A stretch of DNA of 35,206 nt from Mariniblastus sp. (GTDB taxonomy: Bacteria > Planctomycetota > Planctomycetia > Pirellulales > Pirellulaceae): the NCBI GenBank assembly GCA_011523945.1, contig WTFU01000060.1, positions 1-35,206 of the forward strand, read 5' to 3'. The number at the start of each line of letters is the position of its first letter. Positions within the stretch are counted from its first letter, which is position 1. Of this stretch, positions 1 through 8,642 are shown in pieces. The translations under genes and the position numbers were made by a program. Below the pieces are notes generated by a model. The model saw only the letters and a program-made list of their open reading frames with translations. It was not told where the DNA came from and ran no database searches.

Positions 1-1
1 C

Positions 2-1513
2 TATTTATTTCTGCGATTTTCAATTCTTATCTACGCCGCTTTCGTTTGTTTGTTTCCCGCCGAACCCTTACTCTCAGTTGAAAAACCCAACATTATCTTT
101 CTGTTTGCCGATGACCAACGAGCGGACACCATTGGTTCCCATGGAAACACGGCAATCAAAACGCCTAATTTAGATCAGCTTGCCTCATCAGGATACAGTT
201 TTCGAAATAATTATTGTGCGGGGTCGTTCAGCGGCGCGGTATGCGTCGCAAGCCGGGCAATGTTGATGACTGGCAGGCACTGGATGCGCATCCCTACTGC
301 AAAAAAATCATCCGACTGGGCAGAGCTGCCATTGCTACCGAGTTGGCTGGAGGAGCAGGCCTCCTACAAGACTTTTATCGTCGGCAAGTGGCACAATGGC
401 AAAGCGACACTCCAGCAGGCGTTCTCTGATGGCAAGTCGGTTTACATGGGAGGCATGGTAAATCATGCCGCATTTAAGGTTCAAGATTTCAAGGATAACC
501 AATTGAGTGCTGCTCGCGACGCAGGAGGGTTTTCAAGTGAGATCTTTGCAGACGAAGCAGTGAACTTTATTCAGTCCGCAGGAATCGATCAACCATTCTT
601 CCTTTATGTCGCCTTTACGGCTCCGCATGACCCAAGAAATCCGCCCGAAGAATTCCGGGAAATGTATTATCAAAATCGTCCGCCGTTACCGCCCAATTTC
701 CTTCCACAACATCCCTTCAGGAACGCTCCACAATCGACCATGGGACGCGACGAAGGACTCGCTCCCTGGCCTCGAACTCGCGAGATCATAAGCGATCAAT
801 TGTGCGAGTACTACGGCTTAGTGACACACCTGGATTTGCAAGTTGGTCGGATCTTAGCGGCACTCAAAGCCAGCCCACATGCAGAAAACACTTATGTCAT
901 CTACACCGCTGATCACGGGCTTGCGATGGGAAGTCATGGTCTTTTGGGGAAACAAAACATCTATGAACAGAGCATGAAATGCCCGCTCATAATTACTGGT
1001 CCCAAAATTAATGGCGGCCAATCCAGTCAGGCATTCACTTATGTCCATGACCTTTATGCTACTGTTTGCGATTTTGCTGAGATCAAACAACCGGATGGAA
1101 TCGATTCCCTCAGCCTAGCAGGCGTAATCAACGGTGACGCTGCAAAAGTTCGCGACTCTATCTTTTTGCCATTTCAGGATAACCAGCGATCGATCAATGA
1201 CGGCGATTGGAAACTTCACATTTACCCGCAGATAAATCACCAGTTGCTATTTGATTTAGAATCTGATCCTCATGAAATGACCAATTTAGCGGAAGCCCCT
1301 GAACAGCAGGAGAGAATCAAGAAATTAACGAAATCCATGAATTCATGGAGATCAAGATTGGGAGATCCCACACCGCTCGCCGTTGAAAACCCGCAACCCA
1401 AAAAGGCGACTTATGACAATCGCAACCGGCGGATGGATGTCTGGCAACCCGAATGGATCCGTGAAAAATACTTTGATGGAAGAAGCACCCCTGACCATGG
1501 TTCAAAAAAATAG
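2..1513 (+). CDS. Type-I sulfatase, 5' end cut by window edge
   Basis: Predicted secreted sulfatase that hydrolyses sulfate esters with a formylglycine residue made from a cysteine. The frame is open to the left edge, and its first visible residues form a hydrophobic stretch (FSILIYAAFVCLF) before the fold begins with PNIIFLFADDQ. This is the tail of a signal peptide, so the true start lies outside the window; the TTG at 50 is unlikely to be it. The modification motif is CVASR (Cys codon 242-244) followed by LMTGRH. It has Ala where most sulfatases have Pro, a variant accepted in the C/S-X-P/A-X-R consensus. The metal and active-site segments are DD near the start, GKWHNGK, and ADHGLAMGSHG with a later Lys (LLGKQNIYEQS), as in choline-sulfatase and iduronate-sulfatase-like members. 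The stop overlaps the next sulfatase start, which points to an operon. Family assignment is firm; the substrate is unknown. Confidence 0.93.
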   Translation, partial: YLFLRFSILIYAAFVCLFPAEPLLSVEKPNIIFLFADDQRADTIGSHGNTAIKTPNLDQLASSGYSFRNNYCAGSFSGAVCVASRAMLMTGRHWMRIPTAKKSSDWAELPLLPSWLEEQASYKTFIVGKWHNGKATLQQAFSDGKSVYMGGMVNHAAFKVQDFKDNQLSAARDAGGFSSEIFADEAVNFIQSAGIDQPFFLYVAFTAPHDPRNPPEEFREMYYQNRPPLPPNFLPQHPFRNAPQSTMGRDEGLAPWPRTREIISDQLCEYYGLVTHLDLQVGRILAALKASPHAENTYVIYTADHGLAMGSHGLLGKQNIYEQSMKCPLIITGPKINGGQSSQAFTYVHDLYATVCDFAEIKQPDGIDSLSLAGVINGDAAKVRDSIFLPFQDNQRSINDGDWKLHIYPQINHQLLFDLESDPHEMTNLAEAPEQQERIKKLTKSMNSWRSRLGDPTPLAVENPQPKKATYDNRNRRMDVWQPEWIREKYFDGRSTPDHGSKK

Positions 1514-2993
1514 ATTTGTGAAGCACATGATTTTGGTCTTTGTAGGCCTTATTGCGTTGCCAACCCTTCCTGCCGATGCCCTTGCTGATCAGCTGGCACA
1601 CCGACCACCCAACGTCGTTGTAATTTTGGTGGATGACCTTGGATACATGGACATCGGCGCGAACAATCCCGACTGTTTTTACGAAACGCCCTCAATTGAT
1701 AGGTTGGCAGATTCGGGAATGCGCTTTACCGATGGATACGCAGCCAATCCTGTCTGCTCTCCAACTCGCTACAGCCTGATGACAGGTAAATATCCTACGC
1801 GCGTGGCCGCCACCAATTTCTTTTCCGGAAAAAGAGCCGGGAAGTTTCGTCCCGCTCCGCTCAACAACAAGATGCCTCTCAGTGAAATAACTCTTGCCCA
1901 GCTGCTCAAAGAAAACGGATACGCAACTTTCTTTGCGGGGAAGTGGCATCTTGGTGACACTCCTGAATACTATCCACAGAACCGCGGTTTTGACGTAAAC
2001 ATTGGGGGCTGGAGCCGCGGAGGCCCTTACACTGGCAATAAATATTTTGCTCCGTTTAAGAATCCGGAAATCAAAGTCGAAAGCCCCGAAGGTGAGCATT
2101 TACCTGCACGTCTGGCTCGCGAAACCGCCCGCTTCATCGCCAATAATCAAGATCGCCCCTTTCTCGCCTACCTCTCTTTTTACTCTGTCCATACGCCCTT
2201 GATGGGACGTCCGGACCTCGTCAAAAAATACAATAAAAAGGCAGCGGATATTGTCGGAGAAGAATTTGCCTCCGAAGAACAAGTGATTGGCGACAAACCG
2301 CGCAAGGTGAGAATCCTACAAAAACATGCCGTGTATGCCGCAATGGTAGAAGCCATGGATAAAGCGGTGGGAACCGTCTTGAACCAACTTGAAGAGTCCG
2401 GGCTAACCGAGAACACGATCATTGTTTTTACATCAGACAACGGTGGACTCTCGACTTCCGAGGGATCCCCGACCTCCAACCTTCCACTGCGAGGGGGCAA
2501 GGGTTGGGTTTACGAAGGCGGGATACGTGAACCCTGGATCATTCGCTATCCCAGTGTTACCAAGCCTGGCGCGGTGAGCCATCAACCCATTTGCTCCATT
2601 GACCTATTTCCTACCATCAGTGCTGCTGCTGGAATCGAGGTCAAACACTCAATTGACGGCATCGATCTCAGCCCTGCACTCAGCGCTCAACCGCTGGATC
2701 GCGACTCACTGTTCTGGCATTACCCGCACTATAGCAACCAGGGAGGATTTCCCGGCGGTGCAATTCGACGCGGCGATTATAAATTAGTGGAGCGTTACGA
2801 AGATGGACGAATTCATCTATTCAATCTGAAACGGGACACCGGAGAACAAACAGATCTATCGAGCGAAATGCCGGATTTAGTCAAGAGTATGCGTGCTGAG
2901 TTGCACGAATGGTACCGCTCGGTGGATGCTAAGTTTTTACAAGCCAAGGATGGTTTAAATCCTTGGAGCCCCAGCCTAAATCAAACCAAGTAA
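1497..2993 (+). CDS. Secreted type-I arylsulfatase
   Basis: Predicted exported sulfatase of about 498 residues. The start chosen is ATG 1497, which overlaps the preceding sulfatase by 17 nt. It gives a good signal peptide (basic MVQKNRFVKH, hydrophobic core, Ala-rich cleavage region). GGAAGAAG about 12 nt upstream may serve as ribosome binding site. A longer in-frame extension to 1383 lies inside the upstream gene and is unlikely. The catalytic motif is CSPTR (Cys about residue 87, codon 1755-1757) followed by LMTGKYPTR. Other family motifs seen are VDDLGY, GKWHLGD, and SDNGG followed by LRGGKGWVYEGG. The C-terminal half, with FWHYPHYSN and a GGAIRRGDYKL stretch, closely resembles the second sulfatase domain of the fused gene at 11013-14060, so the two look like paralogues of one subfamily. 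The substrate is not predictable from sequence alone. Confidence 0.95.
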   Translation: MVQKNRFVKHMILVFVGLIALPTLPADALADQLAHRPPNVVVILVDDLGYMDIGANNPDCFYETPSIDRLADSGMRFTDGYAANPVCSPTRYSLMTGKYPTRVAATNFFSGKRAGKFRPAPLNNKMPLSEITLAQLLKENGYATFFAGKWHLGDTPEYYPQNRGFDVNIGGWSRGGPYTGNKYFAPFKNPEIKVESPEGEHLPARLARETARFIANNQDRPFLAYLSFYSVHTPLMGRPDLVKKYNKKAADIVGEEFASEEQVIGDKPRKVRILQKHAVYAAMVEAMDKAVGTVLNQLEESGLTENTIIVFTSDNGGLSTSEGSPTSNLPLRGGKGWVYEGGIREPWIIRYPSVTKPGAVSHQPICSIDLFPTISAAAGIEVKHSIDGIDLSPALSAQPLDRDSLFWHYPHYSNQGGFPGGAIRRGDYKLVERYEDGRIHLFNLKRDTGEQTDLSSEMPDLVKSMRAELHEWYRSVDAKFLQAKDGLNPWSPSLNQTK

Positions 2994-3030
2994 GACGACA
3001 ATTTCAATGAACTTTGTATAGGAATTTGTT

Positions 3031-4479
3031 TTGCCATTCAAAAATTCAAAATTTTCCTCTGCTGCAGCAATGTGGGCCACATTTATTTGCCTACTTATCG
3101 CATTACCAACTCAGGCCGCCGCACAAACTGCCGGAGACAAGCGCCCCAACATTTTGTTCATCTTTGCGGACGACTGGGGATGGGGAGACTTGAGCTGTCA
3201 CGGGCATCCGTATGTCAAGACGCCCAACATCGATCGACTCGCCAAAGAAGGTACTGACTTTCATCGATTTACTGTCGCTAGTGGCGTATGCTCTCCGAGC
3301 CGCACAGCTGTCATGACCGGTCACTTTCCTGCTCGCTACAACATTGACGGACATTTCGCATGGGTTCCCAGTAATGAAAAAAGAAATATGCCAGACTGGC
3401 TTTCTCCGAACAGCATATTACTTCCGCGGCTTCTTAAAAAATCCGGATATGCAACGGCTCACTACGGAAAGTGGCACCTCTCTAACAATATGATTCCCGA
3501 TTCTCCGCTCCCTGCAGAATATGGTTATGACGATTACGGCGCATTCAATTGCGCAGGTGAGCAGATGCCAGTCCATGAGGATTCAAAAAATGCCATTTCA
3601 TTTATTGAAAAATCGACTGCGGCTGGAAAACCATTTTTCATCAACGTCTGGCTGCATGAGCCACACACACCGTTTCACACAGTTCCTAAATATCGCTGGC
3701 GGTTTAGAGATCTTGAGGAGACAGACAACATCTACGCTTCGGTACTCTCACACGCCGATGATCGAGTCGGGGAAATTCTAGAGACGTTAGACCGGTTAAA
3801 ATTAACGGAAAACACACTTGTCATTTTCAGCTCAGACAATGGTCCCGCTCGCGCATCACGCCCTACAGAACTCGAACTCAAACACGACACTGCAACTGGT
3901 GCGGGATATGGAATCGCAGCCGCAAAGGGAATTACCGGCGGACGAAAAGGCTATAAAGCGTCACTTTTTGAAGGCGGGGTCGGAGTGCCGTTCATCGCAC
4001 GTTGGCCGGGTAAAATTCCCGCAGGAAAAACCGACTCCCAATCACTCATTTCAGCAGTTGACCTTCTTCCTACTTTTTGTGAAATCGCAAGTGTCAGCCT
4101 TCCGCAGGGCTATGTACCAGATGGCATGAGTCAACTGAAAACACTAAAGGGATATGAAACAACGAAAAGAAATAAACCTCTGTTTTGGAAAACGCAGGCA
4201 GCTTGGCCGCCCCGAAAAAACGCCCCCGACCACTGGGTTAGCTGGGCCATTGTCGATCAAAAATGGAAATTGGTAGCCAATGGAAATATGTCGCATTACG
4301 AGCTCTATGACATTGAAAACGACTTCAAAGAAGAAAACGACCTTGCTTCGGCCAATCCACAAATTACAGAACAGCTGCTTCAGCAGCTCACCAAATGGAA
4401 GTCAACGCTTCCGGAACGCCCCACAGGCGATGTTTTTTCCAAGGAACGTCAACTTAAGAACAAAAAAGAACGGCCGTAA
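3031..4479 (+). CDS. Secreted type-I arylsulfatase
   Basis: Third sulfatase of the tandem array, 482 residues, 37 nt after the previous stop. TTG 3031 is taken as start because GGAA lies about 9 nt upstream and it gives a complete signal peptide (Lys-containing n-region, core ATFICLLIALP, cleavage near TQAAAQ). ATG 3070 is an alternative that would leave a shorter n-region. The active-site motif is CSPSR at Cys87, followed by VMTGHFPAR. Metal-site segments are FADDWGWGDLSCHG near residue 46 and SSDNGP. GKWHLS and the FEGGVGVPFIARWPG segment are also typical. The protein probably acts outside the cytoplasm on a sulfated glycan alongside the two upstream sulfatases. No sequence feature tells whether it is endo- or exo-acting. 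Confidence 0.95.
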   Translation: MPFKNSKFSSAAAMWATFICLLIALPTQAAAQTAGDKRPNILFIFADDWGWGDLSCHGHPYVKTPNIDRLAKEGTDFHRFTVASGVCSPSRTAVMTGHFPARYNIDGHFAWVPSNEKRNMPDWLSPNSILLPRLLKKSGYATAHYGKWHLSNNMIPDSPLPAEYGYDDYGAFNCAGEQMPVHEDSKNAISFIEKSTAAGKPFFINVWLHEPHTPFHTVPKYRWRFRDLEETDNIYASVLSHADDRVGEILETLDRLKLTENTLVIFSSDNGPARASRPTELELKHDTATGAGYGIAAAKGITGGRKGYKASLFEGGVGVPFIARWPGKIPAGKTDSQSLISAVDLLPTFCEIASVSLPQGYVPDGMSQLKTLKGYETTKRNKPLFWKTQAAWPPRKNAPDHWVSWAIVDQKWKLVANGNMSHYELYDIENDFKEENDLASANPQITEQLLQQLTKWKSTLPERPTGDVFSKERQLKNKKERP

Positions 4480-4666
4480 CGTCAAAAGTTGGAACACTGG
4501 TACGACCGCAGTAGAAGAGATTGATAAAAAATTCGTCCACCTTGCTTTTGTCGAGACCTGAATAGATTAGGCTGAACAAATAAAACATACCGGATGGGCC
4601 AATGGATACTGCACGTGCCCCGCCACACTGGACCAAGATCATCTGCTCTCCTCACATCGTAATTGC

Positions 4667-5311
4667 ATGAAGACTCAACTTACCATTCTGATCACAAGCC
4701 TATTTTGTTTCGCGACGAACGTCGGTGCGGATATCGTGGTTACTTTCTCAGATGGCTCAACATCGGGAACCGAATTTTTTGCCACGACGGGTGAGACGGT
4801 CACCATGTTCGTTTCAGTTGAAGAGACACTTCCCAATTCGGAAATGACTGATAATTTTCTGATTGGCTTTGGACTGAAAGCTGATTATTCAGCCGTATCA
4901 GGATCCAGCGCGACCGTTATTACCAACTCAGTCGATGCTGCCTTCGACACGCCAACCGACACCAGTTTCACCGGTTCTGAACTGAATCTCGCGGGAATCG
5001 ATATTGATTTCGCCTCCAACGGACTACCTCAGGGGCCAACTATTTTGCTTGGAAAATTCGATTTATTACTTTCCTCGCCCGGGACGACTCAATTTTCGTT
5101 CGGTGATTACGATTCCTCACTTGATGATTTTGTAACTTCGACTGCCGAAAAGCTCGATGGCATTATCTTCGCGGACAATCGGACTTTTGACTTTACAATC
5201 ACCGCTGTCCCGGAGCCATCGGCAATCTCTTTACTGCCCCTATTAGGCATGCCAGCGATGGCTCGTCGTCGCAAAAAATCGATAAAACCTCTTCCAAAGT
5301 CACGCGATTAA
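4667..5311 (+). CDS. PEP-CTERM sorting-signal surface protein
   Basis: Exported protein of 214 residues. It has an N-terminal signal peptide (MKTQLTILITSLFCF, cleavage near VGA-DIV), an acidic beta-rich middle of Ser/Thr/Asp-rich strands, and a C-terminal tripartite PEP-CTERM anchor. The anchor is VPEP at about residue 181, a short hydrophobic segment (SAISLLPLLGMPAM), and a basic cluster RRRKK. PEP-CTERM proteins are known substrates of exosortases, which move them to the cell surface or an extracellular matrix; no exosortase is in this window. The middle has no motif that I recognise with certainty; its pattern recalls cohesin-like or PEP-CTERM beta-sandwich domains. There is no clear Shine-Dalgarno site. 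It follows the sulfatase array by 187 nt on the same strand, so co-transcription is possible but not shown. Confidence 0.85.
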   Translation: MKTQLTILITSLFCFATNVGADIVVTFSDGSTSGTEFFATTGETVTMFVSVEETLPNSEMTDNFLIGFGLKADYSAVSGSSATVITNSVDAAFDTPTDTSFTGSELNLAGIDIDFASNGLPQGPTILLGKFDLLLSSPGTTQFSFGDYDSSLDDFVTSTAEKLDGIIFADNRTFDFTITAVPEPSAISLLPLLGMPAMARRRKKSIKPLPKSRD

Positions 5312-5393
5312 ACACAGCAGCCACTCGCAACCTCCACTTCGCTTATCAGAAGTTTGCCTCCGAGAAGCATCTCCGCCAATGCCCGTTGACCGC

Positions 5394-5427
5394 GGGATTG
5401 TTCTGAGGACAATCCCTTGGTAACCAA
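5394..5427 (+). promoter_or_regulatory. Stem-loop and adjoining palindrome in aldo/keto reductase leader
   Basis: A perfect 8-bp inverted repeat, GGGATTGT / ACAATCCC (5394-5401 and 5409-5416), encloses a 7-nt loop. It is followed at once by the 11-nt palindrome TTGGTAACCAA (5417-5427). Both sit 24-57 nt before the GTG start of the reductase. There is no T-run after the stem, so it is not a standard intrinsic terminator. It could be an mRNA structure or a repressor site; the function is inferred only from position. Confidence 0.4.
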
Positions 5428-5450
5428 CCAATTCAATTGAAAGCCGCCAC

Positions 5451-6431
5451 GTGAATGATTTACTCACCTTAAATAATGGATCTCAAATTCCAACCCTTGG
5501 CTTGGGCATGTGGAAAATCGAAAAAACAGTTCTTCCCAGATTGGTCGAGGAAGCCGTCAAAATTGGCTATCGACACTTCGACTGTGCATGTGATTATGGA
5601 AATGAGCCGCAAGTTGGTGAAGGGCTTCAAACCGCGATGGAAGCTGGACTCTGTAATCGCGAAGACCTTTGGATTACCTCCAAGCTATGGAACACCTACC
5701 ATGCCGCCGAACACGTTGGCCCCGCGCTTCAACGATCCCTCGATGACCTCCAACTTGACTATCTCGATCTTTACCTAATCCATTTCCCCATCGCCTCAAA
5801 ATTTGTCCCTTTCGAACATCGTTATCCGCCAGAGTGGTTTTATGACCCCGATGCTGAATTCCCTAAAATAGAAATCGACCCAGTACCAATTCGTGAAACC
5901 TGGGAGGCGATGGAAGCACTGGTTTCGCAAGGACGAATAAAGAATATTGGTATTTGCAATTTTAACTGCTCGTTAATTCGGGATCTGCTTTCCTATGCAA
6001 AAATCCGCCCCTCCGTTCTTCAGGTGGAGTTGCACCCTCGATTGACTCAGGAAAAACTCCTCAAATATTGCCAACAGGAGGATATTGCGGTGACAGGGTT
6101 TTCTCCGCTTGGAGCGGAGTCTTACTTTTCAATCGGAATGGCCGCCCCCGAACAATCGCTGCTAACCCACCCTGTGATCACGAAAATTGCCCGTTCCCAT
6201 GACAGAACACCAGCACAGGTGATACTGAGATGGGGAGTCCAAAGAGGAACGGCAATCGTACCCAAGACGTCCTCTGCAAAGCGCCTGCGGGAAAATTTTG
6301 CGATCTTTGATTTTGATTTAAACAATGATGAAATGATTGCAATCACATCGTTAAATCTCAATCAACGTTACAATGACCCCGGCCATTTCTGTGAAGTCGC
6401 ATTCAACACCTTTTTTCCAATTTACGAGTAG
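5451..6431 (+). CDS. Aldo/keto reductase (NADPH-dependent)
   Basis: Cytoplasmic (beta/alpha)8 oxidoreductase of 326 residues, the normal family length, predicted to reduce an aldehyde, ketone or aldose with NAD(P)H. The catalytic tetrad is visible as Asp44 and Tyr49 (RHFDCACDYGNE), Lys78 (ITSKLW) and His111 (LYLIHFP). A later PKTSSAKRLREN segment matches the cofactor 2'-phosphate loop. The insert after His111 and the GICNFN and VELHPRL motifs are most like the xylose-reductase branch. The start is GTG 5451; an overlapping ATG at 5455 is out of frame. Only a weak GAAAG precedes it. It lies between the sulfatase array and an MFS gene, so a role in handling released sugars is possible but only inferred. 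Confidence 0.93.
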   Translation: MNDLLTLNNGSQIPTLGLGMWKIEKTVLPRLVEEAVKIGYRHFDCACDYGNEPQVGEGLQTAMEAGLCNREDLWITSKLWNTYHAAEHVGPALQRSLDDLQLDYLDLYLIHFPIASKFVPFEHRYPPEWFYDPDAEFPKIEIDPVPIRETWEAMEALVSQGRIKNIGICNFNCSLIRDLLSYAKIRPSVLQVELHPRLTQEKLLKYCQQEDIAVTGFSPLGAESYFSIGMAAPEQSLLTHPVITKIARSHDRTPAQVILRWGVQRGTAIVPKTSSAKRLRENFAIFDFDLNNDEMIAITSLNLNQRYNDPGHFCEVAFNTFFPIYE

Positions 6432-6683
6432 GAGGCAATCTGACCTCGCCAAAAAACGACGTTTATCTAAAACTGGTCAACTTCAACGCGTCAAATATCG
6501 CCTGTCTTACCGCTTGTTTTCCGTGTGGTTTGAAACCCTACGACCGGAAACAGGGTACCCGCCTTTGCCTGAACCGTAGTTCATTGCGGTGTACTTCTCT
6601 ATCAACAGAGCGTTAAAAGAATTAGACTTCAAACGATCAATTGAAGATCACCACGAGAACCCGCATTTCCCGGAGTATTTGAA

Positions 6684-7931
6684 GTGACAAAATCCAGCAA
6701 CCGTGGTTTCTATTTTTTAAACGTCACTCAATTCCTAGGCGCTGCGAATGATAACATTCTAAAACAAGTTTTGATTTTCGGACTTGCTGCGGGTGGAATC
6801 TGGGGCAATCAACTGGGCGAAGGCGGCCAAGGCTGGGCTTCATTATGCCTGGCAATCCCGTTCGTTCTACTCTCGGGGTTTGCTGGACAATTTTCTGACA
6901 AGTTTAGCAAACGACAAGTCAGCATTTTTTCTAAATGGTCTGAAATTCTAATTGCTTTGATTGCAATGCTGGGACTCTGGATTGGTAACGTCTGGCTAGT
7001 CTTGGCTGCACTTGTGATCATCGCGGTGCAAAGCACCTTTTTTTCACCAGCTAAATTTGGCATCTTGCCGGAAATCATGCCAACTGAAAAACTTAGCCGA
7101 GCGAACGGCACCATCAACATGTTCACTTATGTCGCGATCATCCTAGGCAGTGCAGTCGGTGGGCCGCTTTATGACATTTACGCTCCTAAAGATCCCGCAA
7201 CAGCAATGCGGTGGCTGCCCGGTGTGGTCATTCTAGTGATCGGGATATTCGGCACGTTCGCCTCTTACGGCATTCCCAGGCTCACTGCACAGAACCCCGA
7301 TCTAAAAATCAGCTATCGCCTATTCGAAAGCTACATTTCCACCTGGAAAACACTTTCAGGAACCACGCTAAAGTCTGTCATTTTGGTTTGGTCTTTCTTC
7401 TACTTAGTCGTCGCTGGCATCGCGATTCTAATCATTGCAGACTACAAAGAGCTACTCGACATCTCGGCAACCAAAACCGCTTTACTAATGGCGATCCTGG
7501 GAATTTCGACAGGCATCGGTGATTACGTGGCTGGTTGGATCTCCGGACACAAGATCCGCCCGGCTCTTATCCCACTTGGAGCCATTGGAACGTCTGTCCC
7601 GTTCTTAACACTTGGCCTAATTCCCAATAGTTTCATTGCCGTCACAGCGTTACTTGCTGCCGGTGGATTCATGGCGGGGTTTGTCATGGTGCCCCTCCAA
7701 ACGATGATTCAACAACTTGCTGGAAATGAAAAACGAGGACAAATTCTTGGGTTATGGAATTGTCTCTCTTTTGTTGGCATTATTTTCGGGAACTTCCTCT
7801 TTATTGGCCTTAAACGAATCGGCGTTCAAAGTAACCGCATCTTTATTGTTTGTGCTTTACTCACCCTTGTTTTGCTAATTGCCTATGAGTTTCGTTTGAA
7901 AAAACGATTCACCGAAGCTGTAAGCAATTAG
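6684..7931 (+). CDS. MFS transporter, LplT / lysophospholipid-transporter-like
   Basis: Integral membrane protein of 415 residues with about 12 hydrophobic segments. The N-terminal FLNVTQFLGAANDNILKQ corresponds to the FNDN-type motif of the LplT and Aas-like branch of the major facilitator superfamily. The loop between helices 2 and 3 (GQFSDKFSKRQV) is the MFS motif A region, and FSPAKFGILPE followed by LSRANG is also characteristic of this branch. LplT flips lysophospholipids inward across the membrane. In many bacteria this module is fused to an acyltransferase; here it stands alone. The start is GTG 6684 with GGAG about 8 nt upstream. It may be co-transcribed with the reductase 252 nt upstream. 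The substrate is inferred from family resemblance only. Confidence 0.85.
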   Translation: MTKSSNRGFYFLNVTQFLGAANDNILKQVLIFGLAAGGIWGNQLGEGGQGWASLCLAIPFVLLSGFAGQFSDKFSKRQVSIFSKWSEILIALIAMLGLWIGNVWLVLAALVIIAVQSTFFSPAKFGILPEIMPTEKLSRANGTINMFTYVAIILGSAVGGPLYDIYAPKDPATAMRWLPGVVILVIGIFGTFASYGIPRLTAQNPDLKISYRLFESYISTWKTLSGTTLKSVILVWSFFYLVVAGIAILIIADYKELLDISATKTALLMAILGISTGIGDYVAGWISGHKIRPALIPLGAIGTSVPFLTLGLIPNSFIAVTALLAAGGFMAGFVMVPLQTMIQQLAGNEKRGQILGLWNCLSFVGIIFGNFLFIGLKRIGVQSNRIFIVCALLTLVLLIAYEFRLKKRFTEAVSN

Positions 7932-7934
7932 AAA

Positions 7935-8056
7935 TCTAAAAATTCTGTTTTTTAGAATTAGTTTGAGAATTCTCGGCTATTGAATTCCCTTCATCATTCA
8001 TAAACGAATTTTGTGAACCTACTGGGATTAGACCACTCCTTCCCTTGGAGTGATCC
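7935..8056. other. Stem-loops between convergent genes
   Basis: The gap between the MFS gene and the convergent membrane-protein gene holds two hairpins. An A/T-only stem TCTAAAAA / TTTTTAGA (7935-7942 and 7949-7956) begins 4 nt after the MFS stop codon. CACTCC / GGAGTG (8034-8039 and 8047-8052) has a 7-nt loop. Neither is followed by a clear T-run on either strand. They may aid transcription ending but are weak candidates. Confidence 0.25.
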
Positions 8057-8111
8057 TAACTCTCGTGCACAGACGGATCCCCCAAGCCCTTCTAGTTGAG
8101 CACCTTAATAT

Positions 8112-8633
8112 TTAAGCTTCCAATATCTGACCTGTCGAATGCAGAATCCAGAAAAACAACAACGAGACGACAGGCACGACCAAAGTAACGCTCCCCCAAA
8201 AGAAACAACGCATTCCAGACCAGCTAGATTTCAGCCTAAGAGATAATGTTATCGAGGTAACTGAGATCAACCAACCGAGCGCTAAAAGAACCAAATTAAA
8301 TGTCGAAGATGCGAAACCTAAGCCTGGCTGGGTGACGTAGTCATACGCAATGGTTGTGGCGGTTACTGAAACCCATAGGAGTGTCAAAATGCCAACAAGG
8401 AAGATAACAAATCCAGCGATCCGTCGCCTCCACGGTATGGAGGATCCTACGACGCCAAGAAGATAACCCAATAACAAAACACCAAGAGAAATAGGAACTA
8501 ACACCAGCCCCAAAACTCCGATCAGTACAAAGTGCAACAAAGCAGTGGCGATGGCAAGTGTCAAAAAACCCATCGTCCAAAGCAAATCAACCCAACGCAC
8601 GGTTCTCAGAACAATGGCAATTAAATTTTGCAT
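8112..8633 (-). CDS. Small multi-pass membrane protein, unknown function
   Basis: Hypothetical protein of about 173 residues, almost entirely hydrophobic. It has four to five membrane segments: LLWTMGFLTLAIATALL, VLGLVLVPISLGVLLLGYL, AGFVIFLVGILTLLWVSV, FNLVLLALGWLISVTSI and VVPVVSLLFFWI. A short basic loop (SIPWRRRIAG) lies between the second and third. ATG 8633 is preferred, with GTGAG about 8 nt upstream; GTG 8642, three codons earlier, is also possible. It is the only minus-strand gene in the first 17.9 kb and converges on the MFS gene. I do not recognise the family. The steady hydrophobic pattern across the whole frame supports it being real, although the opposite strand has no competing gene to compare with. 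Confidence 0.65.
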   Translation of the reverse strand: MQNLIAIVLRTVRWVDLLWTMGFLTLAIATALLHFVLIGVLGLVLVPISLGVLLLGYLLGVVGSSIPWRRRIAGFVIFLVGILTLLWVSVTATTIAYDYVTQPGLGFASSTFNLVLLALGWLISVTSITLSLRLKSSWSGMRCFFWGSVTLVVPVVSLLFFWILHSTGQILEA

Positions 8634-8642
8634 AACAAACAC

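Noticed and set aside
1383..1496. Upstream extension of the second sulfatase
   Set aside because: The extra 38 residues lie inside the first sulfatase in another frame, and the signal peptide starts cleanly at 1497.
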